This document shows, in pieces, positions 44,856-55,095 of a DNA stretch of 64,000 nt (position 1 is its first letter; the number at the start of each line of letters is the position of its first letter). Source of the stretch: Sipunculus nudus. Its lineage: Eukaryota; Annelida; Sipuncula; Golfingiida; Sipunculidae. A model generated the notes under the pieces. The model was not told the origin of the DNA. It made no database searches and worked only from the letters and a program-made list of their open reading frames with translations. Location of the stretch: assembly GCA_026874595.1 (NCBI GenBank), contig CM049316.1, positions 558,001-622,000 on the forward strand. The letters run 5' to 3'. The position numbers and the translations under genes were made by a program.

Positions 44856-47795
44856 TCACGAACAAGACGGGTAACATGAATCTGAATCGCACAACAGGGT
44901 GCGTTCGTCATCAAGACGCAGCAATCTTTGGCACTCTGCCATGGTGGTTGGACACAGCGATTTTATACCGTAGGGTAACAGGTTTTCTTGCGCGTGGGCA
45001 GACCGTGGGGGTGTGTGTTGGACGGCGACGGAATGAAATATGTGCGATAGCATCTTCTGCAGTTGCGCCGTTGTTACAGTTCGCAAGACTGGCAGCACCG
45101 CCGCGTACAGTACGTCGTTGTACCTTTCCCAGTCTAAGGTTGTGCCTGGCAAGACGTGGTCACGGTGCACTAGTCCCACGTTGAAACACAGGTCCTCTGC
45201 CGGCACGTTTCGTGCTTTGATTTTGGAACATGACAGGATAGGGCGGCCCGCGTGTTCGGCGTCTCCCAGCAACCCCCTGTGGAAAGGGCTGTATGCCCAG
45301 TCGGCCGGACTGTACACTGCGGGGCGTTCAACCCAAACGTAAGGCCCCGCTTTCCCCTTCACGGTCAAACGTACAGGCAAACGGCCTTCCTTCCACACGT
45401 AAGGATCGAAATCTCGCAGTGACACCAGGGCTTTTGTTACTTCGGCGAAATCACCCTTCTGTTTGCAGTGTGCCCCCTTCGTAGGAGCTGACAGCTTTGT
45501 CGGGAAAGCGGGCAGGAGGAACCGATTGACGAGATCGGGTTGATTTCCCAAAACGCCTTTTAGGTCTGTCGTGTGCACTTCCCACGTTGTCGGCCAGTGT
45601 TTGTACATTTCTTTCATGCCTGCACGCACACACTGTTCCACTTCATCTCGCGTTGCGACTTCCACTGGGCAGCCAGTGTCTGCTTTTCCGCCGAGTATCA
45701 GCATGACCTCATGTAACGTGGCGTCGATGGCCTCTGAGACAGCTTGGCAATGATCAGACCTGTGGATGCCAGTTACCTTGGACAAGCGCCAACCGGACGA
45801 TGGATCGCGTTTGGCGTGAAATAAATGACAGGGCCCGATGAGGCCGACGAGGTTGTAGGACCCTTCGAGTTTGAAGGTCATCTCAGCAAAGCCTGTCAGA
45901 CTCTGTACTCTGCTTTGAAATATATCCAGTTCCGCATCAGACCCTGCAACCGCGTCTTCGCTTGTGCCCGTTAGGTCTGGGGAAGCCTCGAACAGTACGC
46001 TGTCTTTCATCACGCGCAACAAACGATTCGTTTTAGGCACGCACTCCACCATAGCTGTGCTTGCCTGCTGTGCCAGTTGTGTCCATCTGTCATAGAGCTC
46101 AGGGGCGTAATACTTCGACTGTCCGTAAGTGATCACTTGGCAGGCTTTTACGCGGGAACCGGCCGATTTCGATGGTGAGAATAAGCGCCTGCGTTCCGCC
46201 AACCAAGCCAGCAGCTCACGTAAATACTCCGTGTCCAGGTGTGCTCCTAGGGTGGGGTAAAACTGGTTGGCGTCCATACCGTAAAACTGCCCCGTGTGAA
46301 CGCCCCGCTTGGCATAAATCACCCCTCCCGTTTGCGGCGGGAGTCCTTTGACGATAGTGACCGCATGATTATCTTTATCGGCACCCTCATCATCGCGTGC
46401 TTGGTTCTGTTCTGAAAGGGGTTCTCCTTCGTTGCAGACGCATGGATTGCACGTATGTGGCTCAATTGGGATTCGGCTATGTGGTTCTGTTGTGCTTTTG
46501 CTATGCCGTTTTGACAGGGGTATGGCGACATCCGCAACAAAAGCTTGAGGTGACAAATTCAGCGGCCATCCCATGATGGATATATGGGCGTGCAGGCTAT
46601 CCTCGCCTGCGTGACACGGGACACCCGAATTCACAAAGGCCAATTTACCCTGGCCAGTAACCACACAACCGTAGGGTAATATAATAAAAAGCTCCGACCT
46701 GTGCAGGGGCGAAGGACACATGTGTTCCAGGACCCATGACGCCTGCGCGAAGGCACCATGTCTGATGTCACTTAGGTCAGAGCTGACGTCCAGCCAATGG
46801 ATGTCATCCGGGAGCGTGTGTGATGGAGGTTGACACAATAGGAACGCACCGCCGAACTCCGTGTCCTCTAAACATTGGTTGAGCATTTCGGAAAATGCAC
46901 TCAATTCACGCGCTTTCCTCAAAGGGTTGGCTGTTTGTGGTACAGGGCATCGTGCTAATGTGAGCTGTGGCAATGTGAACATGTCTGAGGGTACGTTCAT
47001 CGTGGCACCGGACGTCTGCAATAAGTGTATGACGGCGCGCGAAAGCGGGTCCCATGCGACAGCGTTGTGCCTTTGGCGGTGACCATTGCATACGTTGAGT
47101 GACTCGTGTACGGCCGAATTGACGACTCGTGTGAATGTTTGCTCCGTGATTGCGTCCGCATCACCGTCGGTCGCACGGTTTGTCGATTTCCGGTGGAGGT
47201 CGTGTGCAGGCCAGGAAACATTTCCGATGACATCTTTTGGTAAACGTAAGCGTTTCACATGCAGCCACGCACGCATGTCCATCTCCGAATGGTCAAGCGC
47301 AAAGTGTGAGAGAACACCTGGGTACCTCCCGGTCCCGCCACGGGGTGCCGGCAGGAAGACAGGTCGCACACCACTGGTCATCAGCGGAGGGAAACAGGCG
47401 AGCGGGTGCTCTTTGTTCCTACTAGCAGCGGATAGGTGCATGCAGAGTGCCTGAAAAAGGTGAGGTATGAAATCGTGCCACACGCTATTTTCGGTCGGGA
47501 GTTTGTCACAGAATGTCCAAGGGCACTTCCAGGTATGCGAGTCCCTGTGGTCTTTCGGCAGACGTGCATGTAACCTGACATTCAACCCTCCCGGTATTTT
47601 AAAAGGCAGAGGCAGATATCGGACGCCCTTATCTGTCCCCTCACACGGAACGCAGGTGAAAGTAGCCAAGGCACACGTTCCGTCGTGGGATATGGCATGA
47701 AACCTCCATGCAAGAATCATGATCCTCGTACCTGTCATGTTCCCATTCTCAGAAGCGATGTGACTGCCGGTCACACATGGCGACGTTTCCGTCAT
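44856..47795 (-). CDS. Divergent family B DNA polymerase-like protein
   Basis: 979 aa from the first ATG (47795); the longer frame starts at GTG. The palm motifs of family B polymerases can be followed in order. Motif A, near residue 505: F-Y-G-M-D-A-N-Q-F-Y-P-T-L, fitting D-x-x-S/x-x-Y-P. Motif B, near 553: K-A-C-Q-V-I-T-Y-G, with K and Y-G at the canonical spacing. Motif C, near 597: M-K-D-S-V-L-F, where the second Asp of the usual D-T-D-S is kept and the first is replaced by M. These are the two metal-binding Asp, so activity is possible. I see no 3'-5' exonuclease motifs in the first 480 residues, and the distance from A to C is short (~92 residues). It may be a minor or accessory polymerase; the main replicative one would lie outside this window (inference). 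Confidence 0.65.
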   Translation of the reverse strand: MTETSPCVTGSHIASENGNMTGTRIMILAWRFHAISHDGTCALATFTCVPCEGTDKGVRYLPLPFKIPGGLNVRLHARLPKDHRDSHTWKCPWTFCDKLPTENSVWHDFIPHLFQALCMHLSAASRNKEHPLACFPPLMTSGVRPVFLPAPRGGTGRYPGVLSHFALDHSEMDMRAWLHVKRLRLPKDVIGNVSWPAHDLHRKSTNRATDGDADAITEQTFTRVVNSAVHESLNVCNGHRQRHNAVAWDPLSRAVIHLLQTSGATMNVPSDMFTLPQLTLARCPVPQTANPLRKARELSAFSEMLNQCLEDTEFGGAFLLCQPPSHTLPDDIHWLDVSSDLSDIRHGAFAQASWVLEHMCPSPLHRSELFIILPYGCVVTGQGKLAFVNSGVPCHAGEDSLHAHISIMGWPLNLSPQAFVADVAIPLSKRHSKSTTEPHSRIPIEPHTCNPCVCNEGEPLSEQNQARDDEGADKDNHAVTIVKGLPPQTGGVIYAKRGVHTGQFYGMDANQFYPTLGAHLDTEYLRELLAWLAERRRLFSPSKSAGSRVKACQVITYGQSKYYAPELYDRWTQLAQQASTAMVECVPKTNRLLRVMKDSVLFEASPDLTGTSEDAVAGSDAELDIFQSRVQSLTGFAEMTFKLEGSYNLVGLIGPCHLFHAKRDPSSGWRLSKVTGIHRSDHCQAVSEAIDATLHEVMLILGGKADTGCPVEVATRDEVEQCVRAGMKEMYKHWPTTWEVHTTDLKGVLGNQPDLVNRFLLPAFPTKLSAPTKGAHCKQKGDFAEVTKALVSLRDFDPYVWKEGRLPVRLTVKGKAGPYVWVERPAVYSPADWAYSPFHRGLLGDAEHAGRPILSCSKIKARNVPAEDLCFNVGLVHRDHVLPGTTLDWERYNDVLYAAVLPVLRTVTTAQLQKMLSHIFHSVAVQHTPPRSAHAQENLLPYGIKSLCPTTMAECQRLLRLDDERTLLCDSDSCYPSCS

Positions 47796-47908
47796 CACGT
47801 GACAGCAACTGTTTAACGTATGATATGACCGGAACACAACCCCCCGTATCGTATCATTGACGGCCTGCCGTGCAGTTACGTCTGCGTCCCCAATGGCAGG
47901 CCACTACT

Positions 47909-47916
47909 TATATAAG
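47909..47916 (+). promoter_or_regulatory. TATA box of DPWPP protein B
   Basis: TATATAAG 53 bp upstream of the ATG at 47969. Confidence 0.55.
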
Positions 47917-47968
47917 TGATACACGGCCCTGTGCCAGTTGCATATATGTACAAGTTGTGACCCTCGCG

Positions 47969-48490
47969 ATGTCGTCAGTGAGCCGTCGCGATGAACCTCG
48001 ACGTAAGCGGTCGGTGTCACTCAGACGGCTCGTCCTTCTAAAAGCCGCCATGACCAGTGTAAATGCTGAAGCGGCCAGGCAAATGGTAGACTTCATCAGG
48101 GGAGCGCGAAAGTCGGCTTCTGACTTGTCAGATTGCTACAGTCTCGCTCTGGCAACCAACTGTCATCTGAATGTGTGGAAGCACCTGCAAGTGGACCCAT
48201 GGCCACCAGAATCGTGTCTGTTCTGTCTGATGAATCTCAATAACCAGTCCGGTCCTGTGTTGTCACCAGAAACGGAAGCAGCCGTCTACAAAGCGTTGTG
48301 TCGCGAGATCCCGTTTTTGGAGAGCGTGATCATCTTGGAAATTTACAAATTTACTCCCATGTCCGCTGATGCCGAATTGCTTTCGTACGTTATTTACTGC
48401 TTGGAAAATATCGGATACATGTTGAAAGAGGACGAAGCCGAGTGGGGCAAAGGTCGTATGCGTTTTGAAATTGTGTCAACGGATGTATAG
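47969..48490 (+). CDS. DPWPP-family small protein B, unknown
   Basis: 173 aa from the first ATG with a TATA box at a fitting distance; the longest open frame starts at GTG. The N-terminus is R-rich (S-R-R-D-E-P-R-R-K-R-S). The rest is a paralogue of 19744-20286: V-D-P-W-P-P-x-S-C-L, the E-x-A-V-Y-K block, and A-D-A-E-L-L-S-Y-V-I-Y-C near the end. The pairing across 28 kb with independent promoters indicates a dispersed gene family of unknown function. No catalytic residues are evident. Confidence 0.6.
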   Translation: MSSVSRRDEPRRKRSVSLRRLVLLKAAMTSVNAEAARQMVDFIRGARKSASDLSDCYSLALATNCHLNVWKHLQVDPWPPESCLFCLMNLNNQSGPVLSPETEAAVYKALCREIPFLESVIILEIYKFTPMSADAELLSYVIYCLENIGYMLKEDEAEWGKGRMRFEIVSTDV

Positions 48491-48844
48491 CCTAACGCGC
48501 TCTGCCCCCACGTACAGGATTGTACGATAGGAGACATTGCAAAGAGGAGGGGACTCTCACAGATTCTCAAACCAGGACTGAACTTTGTTTGCATATTCTT
48601 GTTGTTAGTATTACCAAACATTTGACCAACATTGTGGGGTGTTTTTGGCATGCGTTATAAAGAGGTATTCGACATTGTGTTCATGTGTTGTGTTGTGTTT
48701 GGGATCGGCGTGTTGTGTGTGTGTTTGAACATAACCATGTACGCAACATATAACAAACAACGAATGCTTGCGACTATAACCTTTATTAGATAACAGTTCC
48801 AAAACATTTTACAACGTCTTTGACAATTACCGCTCCAATCCCTT
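48491..48844. other. Convergent intergenic region
   Basis: 354 bp, (TG)-rich near 48680-48725, with TTTATTAGATAA near 48781 that could end the minus-strand transcript. Nothing else is seen. Confidence 0.35.
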
Positions 48845-50620
48845 TCATGCCATTGGACGGCCTCCAGACGTGGCAGGGTTGGCATTTGGGTTGAATAGTA
48901 ATGTGTTAAACCCGTTCAATTTGTAGTTTCCGTCAGGGAAGCGCGTGGGCTCACCCCATGTACGGTTATCCAAGGACAGGTGAGGGGCTGAACAAGATGT
49001 CATTGGCACGGCCCCGCCTAGGACGTGGCTGAGATGTCGGTACTGGCCCGGGCTATTGGACAGGCTCATCGGACTGATATGTGTGTGGCTTGCATCTCCT
49101 TTTGTCCCGACCTTCCATCCGGGTACAGGAACGTCTGCTCCTGGTGTTTTCCTTTTCCTCCCTAGATGGCCAAGTTCCATGTTCTCCAACAGTTCGGTCA
49201 GGCCGCGGTCCAGTCCGTTGTGAACGGGTGACCTCTCAGCAATCGTCTGAGGCATGCGCAACAGTTCCCCTACACTCGTCTGTGAATGTCCTACGTAAGC
49301 CAAGGAGAACGGCAATGATGCCCACGGGTTGCTGAAACCGGAAGCCTCCCCCGTGAAAAACATGGAGCGGGTCATCCGGTTGGCACAGTCTTGAAAAGCG
49401 TCCGACTTGCCCGGGTTACGCACGTCCACGACGTTGCAGAACGCTTCCAGTGGCATGCAAGTAGGCACCAACAGTATATCGGTTGTGGACTTTTCTGCCT
49501 GGCCGCGACCCGCGTCCCTCTCTGGCCAATAGGCGCTGTGTCCTTGAACGTAACCGGCTGTCTTTTGCAGGGGATCTGCGCCTGTGGAGCTTGCGGTCAT
49601 CTTTCCGGCGAGACTGCTCCCGTACGCCTTTGCACTTTCCACGTACAACGTAGCCACGTCAGATGTTATGTTTCGTGCGTTCCTGTCGATGCCTTGCCAG
49701 GAGACCCTTGGGTGGTATGCCCCGTCTGTGCGGTTTCCTGTGAACATGGCGTGCGGCACAACGAGGCCTGATGTGCCCATCTTGGTTTCAGAAAAACGGA
49801 GCATTTCTTGCACGATCGTGCCACTGTGAGTGTCGTTGATCGTCTCTTGCGTGTGCACGGGTCCCTGTCTGAGCCATATACTCGCAGGGGTGGCTGCGAA
49901 CAGGTGTTCTGTTTCCACTTTGTCGTGTTGCAGCACCATGCAACCCAGGGTGGCATGACCTGCCTGCTTTGCAAGAGCGCATATACCGGCTGCTGTTGCA
50001 TATGTCTGTTGTACAGGTGTTATCATCACCCTGGCCTCCGGGCTCAACTGCGAAAGTGCTACGCGGCGCGAGTGAATGCCGTCTCGCTGAACTGGGTGAT
50101 GTGCCGCAGCGTAAAGGTATATGTCCGGCTGCATGTCACACCCGTTGTACCGTGGTATATCCTTTCCAATCAATTTTCCTTTATTTTCCGTTAGGGTTTC
50201 GCACATGTTTACGTCCATCACTTCTAGGGACAAGGGCAGGGGAAACCACAGTGTTTGGGCTGTTTCATCTGTGACAATCTTTTTTGCAGCCTCCAGTTTC
50301 GTTTTGGTGGATGGTTTTATCAAGCCGGTGTCGTCGTCGTATTCGAACGTGATACCCTCAAATGTTTTCAGCGTAATGTGGCTCACGTCACCAGAAATGT
50401 CGACGGCGTTTTTTAGGAAGACCCCGTCCGTGCATAATGCAGTTTCCGTTCTGTAAAGGCCACCGTTTGTTGTTTTCATACGCAGACTGGCTGCCGGTAC
50501 AGCTGATATGCGGAAAACCGTGTTATCTAAAGGGTAGAATTGTGTTTGAGTGTCCCAGGATGAGTGTCGGTTATTTCGAGCTGTCTTTTTGAATAAGTCC
50601 CTCGCTGTAGCCACAGTGAC
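48845..50620 (-). CDS. Downstream half of a long ORF, behind an in-frame TAG; structural candidate
   Basis: 591 codons that follow the TAG at 50621-50623 directly and in the same frame, with no ATG until 50479 (about 45 codons in). The region starts with a non-conserved GTC-ACT-GTG. The sequence is mostly globular with a hydrophobic-rich middle and S/G/N/P-rich C-terminus, like a virion protein. No known domain is named from sequence. It is either translated by stop-codon readthrough from 53713, initiated internally at 50479, or lost by mutation. Confidence 0.6.
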   Translation of the reverse strand, partial: VTVATARDLFKKTARNNRHSSWDTQTQFYPLDNTVFRISAVPAASLRMKTTNGGLYRTETALCTDGVFLKNAVDISGDVSHITLKTFEGITFEYDDDTGLIKPSTKTKLEAAKKIVTDETAQTLWFPLPLSLEVMDVNMCETLTENKGKLIGKDIPRYNGCDMQPDIYLYAAAHHPVQRDGIHSRRVALSQLSPEARVMITPVQQTYATAAGICALAKQAGHATLGCMVLQHDKVETEHLFAATPASIWLRQGPVHTQETINDTHSGTIVQEMLRFSETKMGTSGLVVPHAMFTGNRTDGAYHPRVSWQGIDRNARNITSDVATLYVESAKAYGSSLAGKMTASSTGADPLQKTAGYVQGHSAYWPERDAGRGQAEKSTTDILLVPTCMPLEAFCNVVDVRNPGKSDAFQDCANRMTRSMFFTGEASGFSNPWASLPFSLAYVGHSQTSVGELLRMPQTIAERSPVHNGLDRGLTELLENMELGHLGRKRKTPGADVPVPGWKVGTKGDASHTHISPMSLSNSPGQYRHLSHVLGGAVPMTSCSAPHLSLDNRTWGEPTRFPDGNYKLNGFNTLLFNPNANPATSGGRPMA

Positions 50621-50623
50621 CTA
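50621..50623 (-). other. In-frame amber codon between two long ORFs
   Basis: UAG followed by G (UAGGUCACU), between a 1030-codon and a 591-codon open stretch. UAG followed by G is a readthrough-permissive context in some retroviruses. Presence in one frame over 1600 codons is unlikely by chance. Confidence 0.75.
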
Positions 50624-53600
50624 CGCGGCCATCTGTTGGTTATCCTGACGTGGTTTAACAGCTGTCATTGTGCTCCCGCAAAGTTGCTGCATTATGCTGT
50701 AAAATGTCTTCATTTGAATCATGTCTTGTGGCGTTGCTGTTTGGAATATATTAGTTGGTATCTTAACATGAAATTTGCTATACGCGTTTGTCTGATCACG
50801 TTTTGCCTTTTCAGTCACATCGTACTTAGTTGGGTGAGTAGCAAACTCATCCGGATCCTGCCGCATCCATGCGAAACACGTCACGTCCGTTGAGTCTTTC
50901 ATGTCGACATGCTGCCACATGTTAGACCCCGTCACGCCCATTGGTAGCGGTGTGGGTAAAGCAAGGTCCGTGCAACTGCTGATTTCTTGACTACGCCGTA
51001 GTAATATTGCAGATTCTTTTTTTGTGAACGTCACTGCCTCGGATGACACGAGTTTTGCTGCTATCTGCCCGTGACCCAAAACCTGCAGATCGGCAGCTAA
51101 TCGTTTCATCAAACACCCTGCGACATCTTCAGTTAACTTCACTATGCCACGGCATGCTTGTTGTAGTTTTTGTAAAGGCGGGAACTGCCTCAATACAGGG
51201 GGGAGTGGCACTGTTGCGATCGCCTTCATCAGCGTCAGGTTTGAGTCGCATGTCAGCACCCCTCCGAAAGCGGAAAATATGTAAGCTGACCGTAGCAGGT
51301 ACTGGAATTCAATGCTTTCTCCATTTTCACAAACGTGTGTGTGAAATTTTTCGACGAACAACATGTCAGTGGGGTACTTGGCGATCAGCATCGCTTCCCA
51401 GCGTTTGCAGAGCAGGTCTTGACAAGAGTGGTTCAACGACGTACTCCAGACCCTGGCTGCCTCTGAGCGCGGATCAGTGGGGTCCAACAGGTAAGGGTAA
51501 TGCGTCCTCGCTATGCTCTCACCCGCGTCCTGAACGCTGGACAGGGGTCGGAGACAGAGCGGTATATTTTCAAGATGAAATCTCGGTACGAACAGCGCGG
51601 ATGTTCCTTCCTTGAACCCGTCTGGTATTGTACCACCTGTTATTTCACACAATTTTGAAAAAGATGTTTTGTCAAGATTCTTTGGGATGAAGTGTAGCGT
51701 CTGGAAGGGGTTAGGTTGGTCATGGAGCAGACGCACAGATCCCGCTTGGTGATAGTTCATGTGGTCCACATTACTCAGGCTGCGCTGCAGAGGCAATAGC
51801 AGTGTGTTCTCACAGGTCCATCCGTACGATCTCGCCATAGGCCCTTCAGTTTCATGCAACCTCAAAGCTGTGGTCGATACGTCATGGTGTGCAACAACAT
51901 CACACAGGGACGCTCGGGTTTTTGGAGGAAAGACGTCCCATACTCCTGCAGTGTGTGTACTTTCGTCATTTCTCCCGGAAGGTCCGGATGTCCCTGCAGC
52001 ATGCAGTTTGGAAGGCGTGTTGTACCTTTTAGTTGTACTCACGAAATTGTACAGGTCCGGGTTGAAAAGGACGTCGATCAGTGCCTGGAGAGCCGTAACG
52101 GTTTCGTCGCGGCCCCCGTAGGTTTTCCACGTCATGCTCACGGGCACTTGCAGGCGTTGTTTTGCGCTTGGGTTCCTGACTGGGTGTGGGTCACCTAGGT
52201 TTCCTGTAGTACAAGACGGGTTCTGCAAGCGGTCCAGCACGTAGTCTAGTTGACTGCACAGCGCTATCGGTGTGGTCTGCGTCACGTGCAGTATGTCCCG
52301 TGTCACATCACGGTCCACGCGGCGTGTCACGTCTGTCACATCGCTGACGTCTTTCGAAAACAAGACCAGACCGTCTCTGTGGGTCAACCCCGGGAATGTC
52401 TGTACCACGTAACCCTTTTCCACTCCAGCGAAAAGAGTCTCCGTAGGTTCCCCGTTGCTGTCGACAGGGCCCCGCATGATCGAGACGTATTCTTCGGCTG
52501 TCGGTTCTCTGTCTTTCACGGTCTCTTTGTTGCTGTGTATGTTAAGGACCATGATACCCGTATGTGCGATCATCTGTTCCTCCGTTTTGTTTATGCGGAG
52601 CACACCACGGCGCAAGTCTATCAGCACGCGGTACATTGACATACCTTGAGCCATCTGCTGGTAAGTCTCGGGTCCCATCAGCACCACACACAGAACATCC
52701 GAGGCATCGAACAGTTCACTTTCCGAGGACAAAAGATCTTTCATCCGTTGCAGGTGAAGCTTCTGAGTGATGCTGGGCGGGTCGGCTCCCGGTCTGCTGA
52801 GCTGGGCCTCAGCTTCCTCCACGGCGACTTTCAATTTTGCCTTTGCTCCAGACCAAGGCGCCCCTTCGTCTCTTTGCGACCTCTCGCGGATGAAAGGAAT
52901 CCGGTCACACTGCTGGCTGCACTGGTTCGCCAGGCGGCGGACAGCGCCGTATGCGTCCAGCCGGACTGAAAACAGGTTCGCCATAAACATCCTCGCCGCC
53001 TCATTCAGTGCCTGACATTTCATAAGAGCTATGCGGTTGGGGTCAGGGGCACGTTGCAGCTGCAACCTGGTAGCGTACAGTGCCCGCATAATGGCTGCGT
53101 CCGGCGATATGTCCCTCAGGAACTCGCCCATGTGGGCCATGTTTCCGGCGCGCAGACTCGTTATGAGGTCCCTCATGCCGTCTTGCATCATATACCCGAA
53201 CCGGACGATAGGTTCTGTGGTGTGAGCATCGTTTGTTTCACTGGCCAACTTTGTGCGTAATACGTTCAGCACGTCAAAGGGCACATCCAGGTAGGCTGAA
53301 TGTGACAAGGCGAAGGTGAATTTCTTTTTCCGCCTCTGAACTGTCCTCGGGGGCGCCTTGTCTGACTGTGGCGGTTCCGACATCACAGCGTCTTTACTGA
53401 CGTATTCGACATCTTCGTACCTGCAGTCCATCATGTGCGGATCGAAACTTTGCACCAAGCAAACGCCCAGGGGTGTGTTTTGAACGCCTCGCACTGACGC
53501 ACCCGCCACATAGCATTTATAATATCTGATAAATTTGGATTCCAGCAACCGTGCATCCATAGGGTCGTTTTCCAGCAGTCCTCCCGTGGCGTAACTCTTC

Positions 53601-53713
53601 GCTAGTGTGTACAGTTCCTGTACGCCCGTGTTGAGGTAAGGGGCCAGGTGATGGTTGTCAAATGCAAAGGCCCAAGGCCCCAGTTGTGGGTGTGGCGGTG
53701 GTATAGCGGCCAT
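50621..53713 (-). CDS. 1030-aa protein, capsid candidate, ending at a TAG inside a longer frame
   Basis: ATG at 53713, no signal or membrane segments. Mostly helical and globular over its whole length, with an R/K-rich stretch near 120-130 and no catalytic motifs. Length, single exon and neighbourhood fit a herpesvirus-type major capsid protein, but I cannot align it, so this is inference. The stop is TAG at 50621-50623; the next 591 codons are open in the same frame. The 53713 and 53985 genes are divergent. Confidence 0.6.
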   Translation of the reverse strand: MAAIPPPHPQLGPWAFAFDNHHLAPYLNTGVQELYTLAKSYATGGLLENDPMDARLLESKFIRYYKCYVAGASVRGVQNTPLGVCLVQSFDPHMMDCRYEDVEYVSKDAVMSEPPQSDKAPPRTVQRRKKKFTFALSHSAYLDVPFDVLNVLRTKLASETNDAHTTEPIVRFGYMMQDGMRDLITSLRAGNMAHMGEFLRDISPDAAIMRALYATRLQLQRAPDPNRIALMKCQALNEAARMFMANLFSVRLDAYGAVRRLANQCSQQCDRIPFIRERSQRDEGAPWSGAKAKLKVAVEEAEAQLSRPGADPPSITQKLHLQRMKDLLSSESELFDASDVLCVVLMGPETYQQMAQGMSMYRVLIDLRRGVLRINKTEEQMIAHTGIMVLNIHSNKETVKDREPTAEEYVSIMRGPVDSNGEPTETLFAGVEKGYVVQTFPGLTHRDGLVLFSKDVSDVTDVTRRVDRDVTRDILHVTQTTPIALCSQLDYVLDRLQNPSCTTGNLGDPHPVRNPSAKQRLQVPVSMTWKTYGGRDETVTALQALIDVLFNPDLYNFVSTTKRYNTPSKLHAAGTSGPSGRNDESTHTAGVWDVFPPKTRASLCDVVAHHDVSTTALRLHETEGPMARSYGWTCENTLLLPLQRSLSNVDHMNYHQAGSVRLLHDQPNPFQTLHFIPKNLDKTSFSKLCEITGGTIPDGFKEGTSALFVPRFHLENIPLCLRPLSSVQDAGESIARTHYPYLLDPTDPRSEAARVWSTSLNHSCQDLLCKRWEAMLIAKYPTDMLFVEKFHTHVCENGESIEFQYLLRSAYIFSAFGGVLTCDSNLTLMKAIATVPLPPVLRQFPPLQKLQQACRGIVKLTEDVAGCLMKRLAADLQVLGHGQIAAKLVSSEAVTFTKKESAILLRRSQEISSCTDLALPTPLPMGVTGSNMWQHVDMKDSTDVTCFAWMRQDPDEFATHPTKYDVTEKAKRDQTNAYSKFHVKIPTNIFQTATPQDMIQMKTFYSIMQQLCGSTMTAVKPRQDNQQMAA

Positions 53714-53984
53714 GTTGCGGATCCTCGAGGGTAAACAAAAACAAAAACGTGTTTTCCGTTATACCTTTGGTTGTCACTGTTCTCAATTCCCGTAACGGCT
53801 CGATAACGAATTGACATGAACGTTGATGTAAAGAGAGAACGAGGTCAATGGCCCCTTTCCAAATACAGGTCTGTGTCAGTAGCGGCTGTGTGGTTCTGTT
53901 GGTTATTGGATTGGGGGTGTTCCTACTGTTCTTCTGTTCAGGTTGTTGTATATGATTGCCCTAATAACGAAAGCATAGACAACG

Positions 53985-54644
53985 ATGAACGGCAAGGCGT
54001 CATTCGTCAGAGGTCGCCGTCTTCGTATCATGTTCGCCTTTGTTCTTGTGTCTGCATACGGCATTATCATCACAACAGGCGCGGCACATATATCTTTATG
54101 TGACGACAGTTCTTTTCTTCCTATATGTATGATACAATATGGATCCAGCATGATCTGCTTGACTGTGTTCGCGTACCGTATTTCCGGAAGGAACAACCCA
54201 AGGGAGACGAAGATGTCCGCTCATGAGGGACGTAATAAACATACGTTTGGGAGTAGACGAGGACCTCGAAAAAACACTTACATATTCAGAGACGAAAAAG
54301 ATGACAATGGAGGTGACACGTGTGAGGAAAACCATGAAGGCGAAAGGTTACTGGTGCATGACAAAGAGAACGTGCGTGGCACGAAGGGTGATCCACGTGA
54401 TTTTTACAGTCTCACGGGGATGGTAACAGCCTCTTCCAAATCCGCAATCGTGTCTGGTTTGCATGTGATCATGATCATCCCTTGGTTCATAAGTTTCTTG
54501 GTGCAGATGGTGCGCGTGGCGAAAACAGGAATAGTTCAGCCCCCGTGCATCACGTTCTACGTACTCTCTGCCATGTACCTGTTATTCACTGCAGCCGCCC
54601 TCGTCCTTGAAACCACTCAGCACGCCCTTTGGGACAGATCGTGA
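53985..54644 (+). CDS. Four-transmembrane-segment protein, unknown
   Basis: 219 aa, ATG at 53985. Hydrophobic segments at about residues 15-35, 43-62, 150-172 and 185-206, separated by a strongly charged cytosolic-type middle (K/R/D/E-rich, ~70-130). The 2+2 pattern resembles multi-pass viral envelope proteins or claudin/tetraspan folds, but no family signature is seen. An overlapping upstream frame (53816-54103) with one hydrophobic stretch might be an alternative first exon. It opens a cluster of four plus-strand genes, three of them hydrophobic. Confidence 0.6.
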   Translation: MNGKASFVRGRRLRIMFAFVLVSAYGIIITTGAAHISLCDDSSFLPICMIQYGSSMICLTVFAYRISGRNNPRETKMSAHEGRNKHTFGSRRGPRKNTYIFRDEKDDNGGDTCEENHEGERLLVHDKENVRGTKGDPRDFYSLTGMVTASSKSAIVSGLHVIMIIPWFISFLVQMVRVAKTGIVQPPCITFYVLSAMYLLFTAAALVLETTQHALWDRS

Positions 54645-55095
54645 ACGCTATTTGCATTTGCTGGTGAGCAGGCGTTGGATGCTCAGGCACAGGAACGTTG
54701 AAACGACACAATAATGAAAAATGTGTGACACTTCGTCTCTCGAATAATTGCCTGATCGTGCAATTACAAACCGGCGTCCCCCTAAGTGTACTGTTATCCG
54801 TGATAAACGCCTCGACTAGCCGGACATGTGTCCCAGACGTTAACCCGGATGTCGACATTTGGCCGAGGCAATGACACTCAACTTCTCCGACGACTTGCTA
54901 CCAGAATATCTGTGGACGTTCCCACATGAGTGCGAAAGTCGTGCGCGTGACGTGTGTAGCAATTTGCAGTAACACCGTTTTCGGGCGTGAGTGGTTTCGC
55001 AAATTAAGGACAGGATACCAGGCATTGCACTACCGCCGCACGCAAAGTCGTTCACGCCACATTAGACAAGTGTGCTGATACGCTCGAATAACGGT
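54645..55095. other. Intergenic region
   Basis: About 450 bp on which no gene can be supported; small minus-strand frames show no features. No clear promoter. Confidence 0.3.

Noticed and set aside
53816-54103. 95-codon frame upstream of the four-TM protein
   Set aside because: Overlaps that gene in another frame. Kept only as a possible alternative exon.
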